Part shown: positions 8,221-16,906 of the stretch, in pieces | Layout: each line of letters opens with the position of its first letter | Numbering within the stretch: the stretch's first letter is position 1 | Assembly: GCA_050943615.1 (NCBI GenBank) | Contig: JBMNPN010000012.1 | Span: forward strand, 1 to 37,708 | Length of the DNA stretch: 37,708 nt | Source of the DNA: CACZQA01 sp050943615 | GTDB taxonomy: Bacteria; Actinomycetota; Coriobacteriia; Coriobacteriales; QAMH01 | Reading direction: 5' to 3' | Program-made: the position numbers and the translations under genes | Notes under the pieces: model-generated | Seen by the model: only the letters and a program-made list of their open reading frames with translations | What the model was told of the DNA's origin: nothing | The model's database searches: none

Positions 8221-9819
8221 TTATTTGGCGAGCGCCTCAGAACGAGACTCCCTGATCACCACGACGTGGATCTGACCGGGATACTGCATCTCCTCTTCGA
8301 TCTGCTTGGCGATGTCATGCGCGAGCACGGTCGAGTGGGCATCGTCGACCTTCTCGGGCTGGACCATGACGCGGACCTCGCGACCCGCCTGCATGGCATA
8401 CGTCTTCTCGACGCCCTCGTGCGCGTTGGCGATCTCCTCGAGCTTCTCGAGGCGCTTGATGTAGTTCTCGTAGCTTTCGCGGCGGGCGCCGGGACGAGCC
8501 GCGCTGATGGCATCGGCGGCCTGAATGAGGACGGCGAGCACGGTAGAGGGCTCGACGTCGGCATGGTGCGCTTCGACGGCATGCACGATGGCGGGAGACT
8601 CCCCATAGCGGCGGCACAGGTCAGCGCCGATGACGGCGTGCGACCCCTCGACCTCGTGGTCGATGGCCTTGCCGAGGTCGTGCAGAAGGCCGGCACGCTT
8701 TGCCTGCGTCGGGTCGAGGCCGAGCTCGGAGGCGAGGGCACCTGCGAGAGAAGAGACCTCGAGAGAGTGCTGCAGCACGTTCTGGCCATAGGACGTGCGA
8801 TATTTCAGACGGCCGAGCGTCTTCACGAGCTCGGGATGCAGATCGTGGATGCCGGCATCGAATGTGGCCTGTTCGCCGGCTTCTTGCACCTGCTGGTCGA
8901 CGTACCTGGTCGCCTTCTTGAACATCTCCTCGATGCGCGCCGGATGGATGCGCCCGTCTGCGATGAGGTTCTCGAGCGTGATTCGGGCCGTCTCACGGCG
9001 GACCGGGTCGAAGCAGGAAAGCGTCAACGTCTCGGGCGTGTCGTCGATGATGAGGTTCACACCGGTAATCTGCTCGAAGGAGCGGATATTGCGTCCCTCG
9101 CGGCCGATGATTCTGCCCTTGATGTCATCTGAGGGAATCTCGACGCTGGTCACCGTTCGCTCGGCAGTGTAGTCGGCAGCCATGCGCTGGATGGCAACGG
9201 AGAGAATCTCACGGGACTTTCGGTCAGCCTCTGCTTTGGTCTTTGCCTCAACGTCGCGAATGATGCCCGCAGCCTCCGTCTCGCACTCCTGCTTGACGTT
9301 CGAGAGGACCTGGTCGCGCGCCTCCTCTACCGTAAGACCCGAAATGGAGAGAAGCTTGCTGTCCGCCTCTTCGAGCTTGCCCTTGAGCTCGTCGTTGAGC
9401 TGCTCGGTCTGCTCTTGCAGAACGGAGATCTGGGCCTCGCGGTTGTCCAGGCTCTCGTTCCTGCGATCAATGGAATCCTCACGCTGCTGGAGGCGGTCCT
9501 CACGCTGCTGGATCTCGCGCGTCTGCTGACGCGCCTCGTCTTCTGCCTCCTGCTTTACGCGATTGGCCTTGTCCTCGGCGTCGCTTTTGATCTGACGCGC
9601 CTCGTTTTCCGCGTTCTGCTTGATCTTGAGAGCCTCGTCCTTGGCCTCGAGCATGGCCTCTCGCTTGATGGACTCGGCGTTGCGCTCGGCTTCGGCTGCC
9701 TTGCTCTCTGCATCTGCAAGCTTGCCGTTTGCGCTCTTGCCGATGACGGCCTTGCTGATAAGGTAGCCGATGACGAGGCACACGACCGCAATGATGATAT
9801 AGATTGCGATGTCGGGCAT
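8221..9819 (-). CDS. rny: Ribonuclease Y
   Basis: This 532-residue membrane-anchored endoribonuclease starts mRNA decay in many Gram-positive bacteria. An N-terminal transmembrane helix (about 4-21, IAIYIIIAVVCLVIGYL) is followed by a long charged coiled coil (about 30-165). A KH domain has IGREGRNIRSFEQITG, and an HD domain has HSLEVSSLAG, LLHDLGKAIDHE and GSHAVIGADL, with the metal-binding HD pair in LLHDLGK. Length and order are standard for the family. The ribosome-binding site is AAAGGAG. It appears to be a single-gene unit, bounded by terminators on both sides (8155-8189 and 9886-9913). RNase J is encoded at 19421-21352, so both main decay enzymes are in this window. Confidence 0.97.
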   Translation of the reverse strand: MPDIAIYIIIAVVCLVIGYLISKAVIGKSANGKLADAESKAAEAERNAESIKREAMLEAKDEALKIKQNAENEARQIKSDAEDKANRVKQEAEDEARQQTREIQQREDRLQQREDSIDRRNESLDNREAQISVLQEQTEQLNDELKGKLEEADSKLLSISGLTVEEARDQVLSNVKQECETEAAGIIRDVEAKTKAEADRKSREILSVAIQRMAADYTAERTVTSVEIPSDDIKGRIIGREGRNIRSFEQITGVNLIIDDTPETLTLSCFDPVRRETARITLENLIADGRIHPARIEEMFKKATRYVDQQVQEAGEQATFDAGIHDLHPELVKTLGRLKYRTSYGQNVLQHSLEVSSLAGALASELGLDPTQAKRAGLLHDLGKAIDHEVEGSHAVIGADLCRRYGESPAIVHAVEAHHADVEPSTVLAVLIQAADAISAARPGARRESYENYIKRLEKLEEIANAHEGVEKTYAMQAGREVRVMVQPEKVDDAHSTVLAHDIAKQIEEEMQYPGQIHVVVIRESRSEALAK

Positions 9820-9885
9820 CGGATGCTCCTTTCACGACTCGAAATGTGCAATACATTGTTTTCTCGTTTAATGCGCAGGCACAGC

Positions 9886-9913
9886 AAAAAAGCCGGCTTG
9901 CGCGACCGGCTTT
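9886..9913 (-). terminator. Rho-independent terminator after recX
   Basis: Perfect 8-bp stem (AAAGCCGG/CCGGCTTT, 9889-9896 with 9906-9913) with a 9-base loop, running into a T tract on the minus strand. It lies about 190 bp past the recX stop and just before the rny leader, so it most likely ends the recA-recX transcript. Confidence 0.8.
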
Positions 9914-10104
9914 ACATCACTACTTAGAGCATATGCAGTTATACAAATCGACACAAAAAACGCACTAGTCGAAACACAGGAAAACTCGCATAGGCGAGGT
10001 ACATGATGAAAGCCTGTTGGTATGCTAGCACATTGCCGTAGTGCTCAAGTGCCTTATCCAAGATATAGCTTCGTAAACGATAGAAAACGGCGCAGACGGC
10101 ACAC
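9914..10104 (-). other. Gap between recX and its terminator; short open frame only
   Basis: No recognised gene. A minus-strand frame out of phase with recX stays open from inside the recX end to a TAA near 9940. Its last 40 codons (from a possible TTG) would end in a hydrophobic, arginine-containing stretch (AYASFPVFRLVRFLC). There is no clear ribosome-binding site. It could be a small membrane peptide, the untranslated tail of the recX transcript, or chance. Confidence 0.25.
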
Positions 10105-10557
10105 CTAACCGAGAAACTCCTTTACGGCACGACGGGCGATGTCCATCGAGTACCCCTTGCCGAGGAGGCGGCGCATATAAGAAGCGTAGGGATCCTTGGA
10201 ATGGCTCGGATGCCGCTCAATTTCGTGCAGGGCGCGTGCGAGCTCCTCTTCCGGATCGGAGAACTCTAAACTGCAGGCATCGATTGTTTCGTCATCGACG
10301 CCATCTGCCCTGAGCCTCTGTACGATCTTGCCACGTCCCCAGCCTTTATGCTGCTTTCCCCTGATAAAGGCACGAGCATATCGCTCTTCGTTGATGAGGC
10401 CAACGCGCAGCGCCGTCTCCACGGCATCATCGATTTCGTCGTCGGCAAAGCCGTAAGTGGCAAGACGCGAGCGCACCTCTTTAGCCGTGCGCTCGCGCAC
10501 CGAAACCAGGTCGTTTATCTTGTCCATCGCCGCGATATGGCGGGCAGCAGAGACCAT
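10105..10557 (-). CDS. recX: Regulatory protein RecX
   Basis: This 150-residue, mostly helical protein belongs to the RecX family, which binds RecA filaments and limits or reshapes their activity. It shows the tandem three-helix repeats of the family: RERTAKEVRSRLATYGF, then the conserved LINEERYARAFIRGK and GWGRGKIVQRLRADGV. It ends with the third repeat (YASYMRRLLGKGYSMDIARRAVKEFL). GAGG lies seven bases before the ATG. It follows recA on the same strand after a 177-bp spacer, the common recA-recX arrangement, and the terminator at 9886-9913 probably ends the transcript. Confidence 0.93.
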   Translation of the reverse strand: MVSAARHIAAMDKINDLVSVRERTAKEVRSRLATYGFADDEIDDAVETALRVGLINEERYARAFIRGKQHKGWGRGKIVQRLRADGVDDETIDACSLEFSDPEEELARALHEIERHPSHSKDPYASYMRRLLGKGYSMDIARRAVKEFLG

Positions 10558-10734
10558 GTTTTTACCTCGGAATCACTATGTGACGCTAGGGAGCAAATAT
10601 CTACCAAGAAGGTGAACTCAGGGATTTCAGAAAAAGCACCTTACCCCATTCAATTCTGAAGAGCGCAATCCGACTCGAAATTCTCACGAGTGTATCGAGC
10701 TCTTCAAAATCGACTAGCTCATGCAAGGTCCTGC

Positions 10735-11859
10735 TTACTTTTCCACCGGCGCGTCATCTGGCATCTCGACTTCCTCGACGGCATCGTCCTCGACAAGCGA
10801 GACCGTGTCCGTATCGTCGTAATCGCTCGGAAGGCCAATGGCATGGCGCACCTTTTGCTCGATCTCGTTTCTGAGCTCAGGATTTTGCGCCAGCGTCTCC
10901 TTTGCGGCCTCTCTGCCCTGCCCAAGACGTTCGTCCCCATAGGTGTACCAGGCGCCGGACTTCTTGACGATGCCCTCTTCCACGCCCATGTCGAGTATGT
11001 TGCCCTCGCGGGAGATTCCCGTGCCGTACATGAGGTCGAATTCCGCCTGACGGAACGGCGCGGCGCACTTGTTTTTCACGACCTTCACGCGCACGCGGTT
11101 TCCGATTGCCTCGCCCTTTTCCTTGATGGTCTCGATGCGGCGGATGTCAAGGCGCACCGAGCTAAAGAACTTGAGCGCACGGCCACCCGTCGTCGTTTCG
11201 GGGTTACCGAACATGACTCCGATCTTCTCGCGCAGCTGGTTGATGAAGATGCAGGTGGTATTCGACTTGGAAAGTGAGCCTGCGAGTTTTCGCAGGGCCT
11301 GGCTCATGAGACGGGCCTGCAGGCCAACTGTCGTATCCCCTATCTCGCCTTCGATTTCCGCCTTGGGAACCAACGCGGCGACCGAGTCGACGACGATGCA
11401 GGCAACGGCATTCGAGCGCACGAGCATATCGCAGATCTCAAGGGCTTGCTCGCCGGTATCGGGCTGCGAGATCAACAGTTCGTCGATATCCACCCCGAGA
11501 CGGGCCGCATAGACCGGGTCGAGCGCGTGCTCGGCGTCAATAAAGGCAGCGACTCCGCCCTGTGCTTGCGCTTCGGCGACGATCTGGAGAGCGAGCGTCG
11601 TCTTGCCGCTCGATTCAGGGCCGTAGATCTCGACGATTCTGCCGCGGGGCACGCCCCCAATTCCCAGGGCCGCGTCCAATGCGAGCGATCCTGTCGGGAT
11701 GACCTCGACATCGAGCACCGAGTCATCGTCTCCGAGACGCATGATAGAGCCCTTGCCGAACTTCTTTTCTATCTGCTCGGTTGTGACCTTGAGCATATCC
11801 TCGCCGCCGGAGCGGTTGGTAAAATCGATCTTGTCCGAGTTGCTTTTTCCACGAGCCAT
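10735..11859 (-). CDS. recA: Recombinase RecA
   Basis: This is a 374-residue RecA, the ATP-dependent strand-exchange protein and co-protease for LexA. The Walker A motif GPESSGKT is at 80-87, the conserved catalytic and L1/L2 regions are present (for example GDTTVGLQARLMSQALRKL and INQLREKIGVMFGNPETTTGG), and the C-terminus is acidic (EDDAVEEVEMPDDAP). The N-terminus carries a short extra stretch before the core (MARGKSNSDKIDFTN). The start ATG has GGAGCAGG upstream. It is transcribed from its own LexA-boxed promoter at 11912-11940, 53-81 bp before the start. Upstream lies cinA and downstream recX; the recA-cinA link is also seen in other Gram-positive bacteria. Confidence 0.98.
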   Translation of the reverse strand: MARGKSNSDKIDFTNRSGGEDMLKVTTEQIEKKFGKGSIMRLGDDDSVLDVEVIPTGSLALDAALGIGGVPRGRIVEIYGPESSGKTTLALQIVAEAQAQGGVAAFIDAEHALDPVYAARLGVDIDELLISQPDTGEQALEICDMLVRSNAVACIVVDSVAALVPKAEIEGEIGDTTVGLQARLMSQALRKLAGSLSKSNTTCIFINQLREKIGVMFGNPETTTGGRALKFFSSVRLDIRRIETIKEKGEAIGNRVRVKVVKNKCAAPFRQAEFDLMYGTGISREGNILDMGVEEGIVKKSGAWYTYGDERLGQGREAAKETLAQNPELRNEIEQKVRHAIGLPSDYDDTDTVSLVEDDAVEEVEMPDDAPVEK

Positions 11860-11911
11860 TTTTGCCTGCTCCGTTCAATTACACGATTGTTGCCATGCGT
11901 GCGTGATGTCC

Positions 11912-11940
11912 ATGCTATACGAACACTTGTTCGATGTCAA
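11912..11940 (-). promoter_or_regulatory. recA promoter with LexA (SOS) box
   Basis: The minus strand shows TTGACA (11935-11940) and a -10-like TAGCAT (11912-11917), 17 bp apart. Between them lies GAACAAGTGTTC (11921-11932), an exact fit to the Gram-positive LexA box GAAC-N4-GTTC. LexA bound there would cover the promoter core. Confidence 0.85.
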
Positions 11941-12055
11941 TGTGGGCCCCGACACCATGCAGTGAAGACGATACGAGGAAAAAGGCACACGCGCCACCCC
12001 TAAACCACGGAGCAAAATCCAACACGAAACCGAGAAGTTTCAAGACCGCAGCAGC

Positions 12056-12592
12056 TCAAGACCGGCATCGTTTCAAAAGTGCCGATTCGAGTTTTTCGAG
12101 GGCAGAGCGAACGGCAAGGTAGCGGATCTCCTGGCGCGTCGTTCCACGGCAGGTGGTCCAGCTTTCGCGCCCTTCGGGGGTGCTCAGGCCAAAGCAGACC
12201 GTGCCCACCGGTTTTCCCGGCTCAGCGCCACCGGGACCTGCAATGCCCGTCGTCGAGACGGCCAGGTCGCACGAAAGGCAGCTCCGCGCCCCCTGCGCCA
12301 TCTCTCGCGCGCACTGCTCGCTCACGACGCCCGGGTCCTCAATGGTGTCCGGAGACACGCCGAGGACCGTCTCTTTGACCTCGACCCAATAGCTCACGAT
12401 ACCGCCGCGCACGACATCGGAGGAACCGGGGACCTCCGTCAGCGTCGCCGCGCACAGCCCGCCCGTGCACGATTCCGCGGTGCCGATCGTCAGCCCCTCG
12501 TTCCGCGCCAAGTCGAGCACGCGGGCTGCAAGCTTTCGGTTTCCCTCCCGTATGTCATCTATAGACGTCATCGATTCATCCATAACTCGCAC
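12056..12592 (-). CDS. cinA: CinA C-terminal domain protein (nicotinamide-nucleotide amidohydrolase type)
   Basis: The 178-residue product is the stand-alone C-terminal domain of CinA (PncC), which deamidates nicotinamide mononucleotide to nicotinate mononucleotide in pyridine nucleotide recycling. Family signatures are IGTAESCTGGLCAATLTEVPGSS (shown here in parts: AESCTGG, then PGSSDVV), GGIVSYW, GVSPDTI and STTGIAGPGG, with the catalytic serine in AESCTGG. The N-terminal CinA/MoCF domain is absent, so this is the short form. The GTG at 12592 has AGAGG five bases upstream; an ATG three codons later is an alternative. It precedes recA, which has its own promoter, and follows pgsA at 59 bp. 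Confidence 0.92.
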   Translation of the reverse strand: MRVMDESMTSIDDIREGNRKLAARVLDLARNEGLTIGTAESCTGGLCAATLTEVPGSSDVVRGGIVSYWVEVKETVLGVSPDTIEDPGVVSEQCAREMAQGARSCLSCDLAVSTTGIAGPGGAEPGKPVGTVCFGLSTPEGRESWTTCRGTTRQEIRYLAVRSALEKLESALLKRCRS

Positions 12593-12651
12593 ACCTTCCT
12601 CTCCCCTTGCGGCGACTGATCACAAGAACTCGCGAAAGACGCGGCTCCAGC

Positions 12652-13329
12652 TCATTTGAACCCGAGCAGCTCTTTGCTCTTTGCAAAGTAATCGACAAGG
12701 GAAACGAGCGTCATAACGACCGCTGCGACCAGGACAATCCAGGAAAAGACCGTGAATCCGGTATCGAAGCCCCCGCCGAGGAGCTTGATCTGCAGAGAGT
12801 CCTTGATGATGAAGAGAATGATAGCGGCCATCTGCAGGACGGTCTTCACCTTGCCGTAGTAGCTCGCGGCGATGACCTTTCCCTGAGAGGCGGCGACCAT
12901 GCGGAGCCCCGAGACGATGAAATCGCGGGCGATGATGATGAGCGCGACCCACGAGGGAAAGGCCTGCAGCTCGACTAATGCCAGAAGAGCTGCGCACACG
13001 AGAATCTTGTCCGCGAGCGGGTCCATGAACTTTCCGAGGTCGGTGACCTCGCCCCTGCTGCGGGCCAAATGCCCATCGATGGCGTCGGTAAGGGAGATGG
13101 CGGCGAATACACCCGCGGCAATCCAAGGCTGCCAGAACGCCCAGAAATCGGGATAGGGCATCCATTCCGGCCAGGGAGAGAGCATGACGACGACGAACAC
13201 GGGGATGAAGAGGATGCGGATGAGGGTCACGATATTTGCCGATGTCCAGACCTTCTCGGTCGTCTTGTTCTCGGAACCGTCCGGTTTGTCGGGACCTGGA
13301 CCCTCCGTACCCGCAGAGCCCCCGTTCAT
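12652..13329 (-). CDS. pgsA: CDP-diacylglycerol-glycerol-3-phosphate 3-phosphatidyltransferase
   Basis: This 225-residue membrane enzyme makes phosphatidylglycerol phosphate, the committed step to phosphatidylglycerol. The CDP-alcohol phosphatidyltransferase signature DAIDGHLARSRGEVTDLGKF with following MDPLADK gives the D-x2-DG-x2-AR-x8-G-x3-D-x3-D pattern. Several hydrophobic segments surround it (for example IVTLIRILFIPVFVVVML). The first 30 or so residues are polar and rich in Gly, Glu and Pro. The ATG at 13329 is chosen because of CAGG/GGGGAG sites upstream; a TTG at 13371, one base after the rimO stop, would add 14 residues. It is tightly linked to rimO, as in many Gram-positive genomes. 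Confidence 0.93.
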   Translation of the reverse strand: MNGGSAGTEGPGPDKPDGSENKTTEKVWTSANIVTLIRILFIPVFVVVMLSPWPEWMPYPDFWAFWQPWIAAGVFAAISLTDAIDGHLARSRGEVTDLGKFMDPLADKILVCAALLALVELQAFPSWVALIIIARDFIVSGLRMVAASQGKVIAASYYGKVKTVLQMAAIILFIIKDSLQIKLLGGGFDTGFTVFSWIVLVAAVVMTLVSLVDYFAKSKELLGFK

Positions 13330-13372
13330 CTCCGGCACCTGCTCCCCGGCGTTGCGCTCTTGTGTCTGCAAG

Positions 13373-14707
13373 CTAGATCAGCTCTCCTTCGAGCTCATAG
13401 TAGAACGTATCCGTGATCCTCACGAGCACGATGTCCCCGATGGAAGGTGCGTTATCCACCTGAAACGGTACATGGACCTGACCATCGACTTCGGGCGCCT
13501 GACCCTGCCAACGGCAGAGCGCCTCGGTTCCGACATCCGTCTGCTCGAAGCCTTCGACGAGGCACGTGACCTCATTTCCGACCAACTCGGCGATCTGCGA
13601 CTGACCGACTGCCTCGCAGGCATCGAGCAGCTGCTGGGCACGCGCGAGCTTGACGTCCTCGTCAATCTGCCCGCTGAATCCAGCGGCAGCCGTTCCCTCT
13701 TCTTGAGAATACGGAAAGACCACGGCATAATCGAAGCGCGCCTCGTCGACAAAGTCGAGCAACTCGGAGAATTGCGCTTCGGTCTCGCCGGGAAAGCCCG
13801 CCATGAGCGTGGTGCGCGTCATGATGCCGGGAACTCGTGTGCGCACGCGTTCCAGGAGCTCGAGATACGAATCCGCAGATCCGCCGCGGTTCATGCGCTC
13901 GAGTATATCGGGGTCGCAATGCTGCAGCGGCATATCGAGATACGAGCAGATGTTGTCGTTTGCCGCGATGACATCGAGAAGCTCATCGGTGATGCCCGCA
14001 GGCTGCAAGTACATGAGCCTGAACCACGTCGTCGGGAAACGCTCCGCAAGGCCCGACACGAGCTGGGCAGTGCTGGATTTCGGCTCGAGGTCTTGCCCCC
14101 AGATGCCCGTATCCTGCCCGATGAGCACGATCTCACGTGCCCCTGAGACAACGAGCTCGTCTACCTCGGCGCAGATCTCGTCATACGAAAAGCTGTGATA
14201 CCGACCCCTGATATAGGGAATGGTGCAATACGAGCAGAATCGGTCGCAGCCATCGGAGATCTTGACATACGCGCTCGGCCCGACGCTGCGGCGCGTTGCA
14301 TTCCCCGCTGGGCCGGCAGGCGCCTCCTGGGGTGCTTTGCCCCCCAACAGCTCTCCAACCTTTTCCACGACCCGGTCCTCTTCAGATGCGGGCAGAAAGC
14401 CCTCCACCTCTGTGAGCTCATCAGAGAGCGCGTCGCCATAGCGCGCCGGCATGCAGCCGGCAACGAGAATCTTCGCCTTCTCTGGAAGTTCTGCCCGGGA
14501 GTTGACGAGGTCGAAGATGACCTCGAGCCCCTCGTCAACGGCACTCATGAGAAACGAGCACGTGTTGACGATGACGAGGTGGGCATCTTCAGGATCGTCG
14601 ACGATCCTATAGCCGGCATCCTCGAGCAGGGCGGCCATCTTGTCAGAATCGACCTCGTTTTTCGTGCACCCAAGCGTCACGAAGGCAATGTTTCCCGCGT
14701 CCCCCAC
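13373..14707 (-). CDS. rimO: Ribosomal protein S12 methylthiotransferase RimO
   Basis: This 444-residue radical SAM enzyme adds a methylthio group to an aspartate of ribosomal protein S12. It has the N-terminal UPF0004 cysteines (C14 in TLGCTKNEVDSDKM, C50 in NTCSF, C85 in GCMPARY). The radical SAM motif CDRFCSYC is at 154-161 and TIPYIRGRYHS follows. A TRAM domain is at the end. The motif TLGCTKNEVDSD distinguishes RimO from MiaB. The start is GTG with GGAGGAAGAAAC upstream. The next gene, pgsA, starts close to or at its stop, and yajQ is 20 bp before it. Confidence 0.95.
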   Translation of the reverse strand: MGDAGNIAFVTLGCTKNEVDSDKMAALLEDAGYRIVDDPEDAHLVIVNTCSFLMSAVDEGLEVIFDLVNSRAELPEKAKILVAGCMPARYGDALSDELTEVEGFLPASEEDRVVEKVGELLGGKAPQEAPAGPAGNATRRSVGPSAYVKISDGCDRFCSYCTIPYIRGRYHSFSYDEICAEVDELVVSGAREIVLIGQDTGIWGQDLEPKSSTAQLVSGLAERFPTTWFRLMYLQPAGITDELLDVIAANDNICSYLDMPLQHCDPDILERMNRGGSADSYLELLERVRTRVPGIMTRTTLMAGFPGETEAQFSELLDFVDEARFDYAVVFPYSQEEGTAAAGFSGQIDEDVKLARAQQLLDACEAVGQSQIAELVGNEVTCLVEGFEQTDVGTEALCRWQGQAPEVDGQVHVPFQVDNAPSIGDIVLVRITDTFYYELEGELI

Positions 14708-14727
14708 GTTTCTTCCTCCCGAAAAAA

Positions 14728-15225
14728 TCAGCGATAGTTGGTGAACTGCAACGGCAGACCGTAGTCCTGGTCGCGCACGAACGCGATCACCTCTTGGAGC
14801 GTATCGCGCTTGGGCCCCGAGACGCGGAGTTTGTCGCCTTCGATAGCAACCTTGACCTTGAGTTTCTTATCGCGGATATCCTTGCTGATCCTCTTGGCGA
14901 TATCCTGGTCGATGCCCTCGACGATGGTACCGACGATGCGTATCTTCCCACCGGAGGCATCCTGCGGCTTGCCCCACTGCACGGACTTGAGGTCGACTTT
15001 ACGACGAACAAGCTGCGTTGAGAGGATGTCTTTCACCTGGCCAGCGACAAAATCGCTCGGCGCGAGAATGGTGAGCGTCTTTGCCGATTTATCATAGGCG
15101 ATCTCAGACCCCGAGTCCTTGAGGTCGTAGCGCTGCCTGAGTGCCTTGACCGCGTTGTTGTAGGCGTTCTCCACTTCTTGCAGGTCCGTTTCTGAGACGA
15201 TGTCGAAGCTGTTGTCCTTTGCCAT
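14728..15225 (-). CDS. YajQ family nucleotide-binding protein
   Basis: This 165-residue cytoplasmic protein belongs to the YajQ/UPF0234 family, whose members bind cyclic di-GMP or other nucleotides and can act as regulators. The characteristic start FDIVSETDLQEVENAYNNA is present, as is the ending SGPKRDTLQEVIAFVRDQDY followed by GLPLQFTNYR. Length is normal. AAGGAAGG precedes the ATG. It lies 68 bp after the RodZ-like gene and 20 bp before rimO. No cyclic di-GMP enzyme is encoded in the window, so the ligand is unknown here. Confidence 0.92.
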   Translation of the reverse strand: MAKDNSFDIVSETDLQEVENAYNNAVKALRQRYDLKDSGSEIAYDKSAKTLTILAPSDFVAGQVKDILSTQLVRRKVDLKSVQWGKPQDASGGKIRIVGTIVEGIDQDIAKRISKDIRDKKLKVKVAIEGDKLRVSGPKRDTLQEVIAFVRDQDYGLPLQFTNYR

Positions 15226-15293
15226 CTTCTAACGTTTCCTTCCTTTATGCTCTTATGTCCTCGAACAATACATCGGGTTGCCCGAGCAGTGCA

Positions 15294-16901
15294 CTAATCA
15301 CCGCTCGAGCTCGAGCTTGAACTGCTCGAGCTGTCAGAACTGCTCGAACTGCTCGAACTGGAGCTTACCGTCGACGAGGCAGACTGCACGTTTAAGGTGA
15401 GCTTTCCCGTGCCGTCGCTTTCGCGGGTAATCTCGATCTCGTTGCCGTTTTGGGTGACGGTGACCGCATCGGGCGTGCCGAAGGTCGCGACGAGCGATGA
15501 GGTCACGAGGAACTGACGATGCCAGGGCCCGATAGCAGTGCCGTTGTAGGCATTGTCGTCGTCATAGGTGATGCTGATGAGCGAGGTCTTGCCTTCCGCC
15601 ACGTCGATGTTGACGGCAACCGGACTCCCATCGGTCGTCGTGACCGTGGCGGACGCCGAAGAGTTGCTCGCCGTCGTAGTAGAGGTGCCAGACGCGCCTC
15701 CTTCCACCGAATGAAGGCCGCTGCTGCTATCTCCTGCTGTGGAAATGAGGAGCGCAGCCGCCGCGATGACCACGATCACAAGCAAGATGACCGCGATGGC
15801 TATGAGCCTGGTGCGACGTTCCCTGAAGATCGCCTGGACCGTCGTGATCAAACGCGAGAACACGCTGTCACCGGGAGCGCTTTCGCGCACAGCGCTCGAG
15901 CCGCCCGAGCGCCTGGGGCGTCGACGGGCAGTGCCCGTGCCAGCAGCGGGACGCGATGCCGCGTCAGCGCCCTTCGTGCCCTTGACATTGAAGAAGTCGG
16001 GCGCCGAATCGTCTATTGCGTCGTTTCTTGGGGGCTCGCTTTTCTCCTTGCCCAGGGCGTGCATGCGGGCAGTATCGAGCGCCTCCTGGTAGGCGCTCTT
16101 CTTTTCCTTTGGGGAAGCGTCCTCGTTCGACTCACGTTTACGGGTACCCGGTTTCGAATCGGAAATATTGCGTTCGCGGTGACTGGATGCGCGCGATGAC
16201 GTTCCAGCCCTCTCGGGCTGGTCGAAACCAGCCGAAGCGCTTCGGGAACTCGAGTCTATCGAGCTGCGAGAGCCAACGGCTTTCGCACGCGAACCCGACC
16301 GAGAAGAAGAATCTGCACCCGTGCGGTGCTCGCTTGCGCCACCATCCCTGCGCCGATTCGACAGCTCGGCCCGGCGAGCGCGTCTCGTCTGGCCAACACG
16401 CGAAAAGGAGCCGGTCTGGCGCGTGCCGACAAGTCGCACGCTTCCGCTTTTGTAGCGATCGTCGCCCTCTGCCACCTGCTCGGCGTTGAGCTTTTCGTGA
16501 ATGTCTCCCGTAGCACCCGCATCCTCATCATGGTGCCAGCGACCCGTATCGTGGACGCTGCGTGACGTCGGCCTCAGACCCTCGGGGGTCTGTTCGCCGA
16601 ACCTGCCGACACCTCTGCGGGCGCTATCGGCCGCGCCTGCCATATCCGCGCTCTTCTGATAGTCGGCATAGGCGATGTCGAACTCCTTGAGAAGTGGACG
16701 CGGATCGAGCTTGAGATAGCGGGCGTACGAGGAGATGAGCCCCATGGCATGTCCATAGGGAGGATACTGCGCATAGTCATCCGACTCGATGATCTCGAGC
16801 ATGCGCGCGCGCACGTTAGTTGCCATCGACGCCATGTCAAGCGAGATGCCGAGCTCCTCGCGGCGCTCCTTCAGCGCCGAGCCCACAAGTTGCCTGGACA
16901 T
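15294..16901 (-). CDS. RodZ-like cytoskeletal/HTH membrane protein with poly-serine tail
   Basis: This is a 535-residue single-pass membrane protein. The first 85 residues form the RodZ-type helix-turn-helix (LKERREELGISLDMASMATNV and AHAMGLISSYARYLKLDPRPLL-like region), which in RodZ binds MreB. A long disordered linker (about 100-360), rich in Ser, Arg, Gly and Glu, leads to a transmembrane helix (about 375-395, LIAIAVILLVIVVIAAAALLI). The outer part (about 430-505) resembles the beta-rich RodZ C-terminal domain. The last 30 residues are almost pure serine. It starts 5 bp after ftsK. The likely role is cell shape or division; the linker is longer than in typical RodZ. Confidence 0.8.
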   Translation of the reverse strand: MSRQLVGSALKERREELGISLDMASMATNVRARMLEIIESDDYAQYPPYGHAMGLISSYARYLKLDPRPLLKEFDIAYADYQKSADMAGAADSARRGVGRFGEQTPEGLRPTSRSVHDTGRWHHDEDAGATGDIHEKLNAEQVAEGDDRYKSGSVRLVGTRQTGSFSRVGQTRRARRAELSNRRRDGGASEHRTGADSSSRSGSRAKAVGSRSSIDSSSRSASAGFDQPERAGTSSRASSHRERNISDSKPGTRKRESNEDASPKEKKSAYQEALDTARMHALGKEKSEPPRNDAIDDSAPDFFNVKGTKGADAASRPAAGTGTARRRPRRSGGSSAVRESAPGDSVFSRLITTVQAIFRERRTRLIAIAVILLVIVVIAAAALLISTAGDSSSGLHSVEGGASGTSTTTASNSSASATVTTTDGSPVAVNIDVAEGKTSLISITYDDDNAYNGTAIGPWHRQFLVTSSLVATFGTPDAVTVTQNGNEIEITRESDGTGKLTLNVQSASSTVSSSSSSSSSSDSSSSSSSSSSGD

Positions 16902-16906
16902 AAGGA

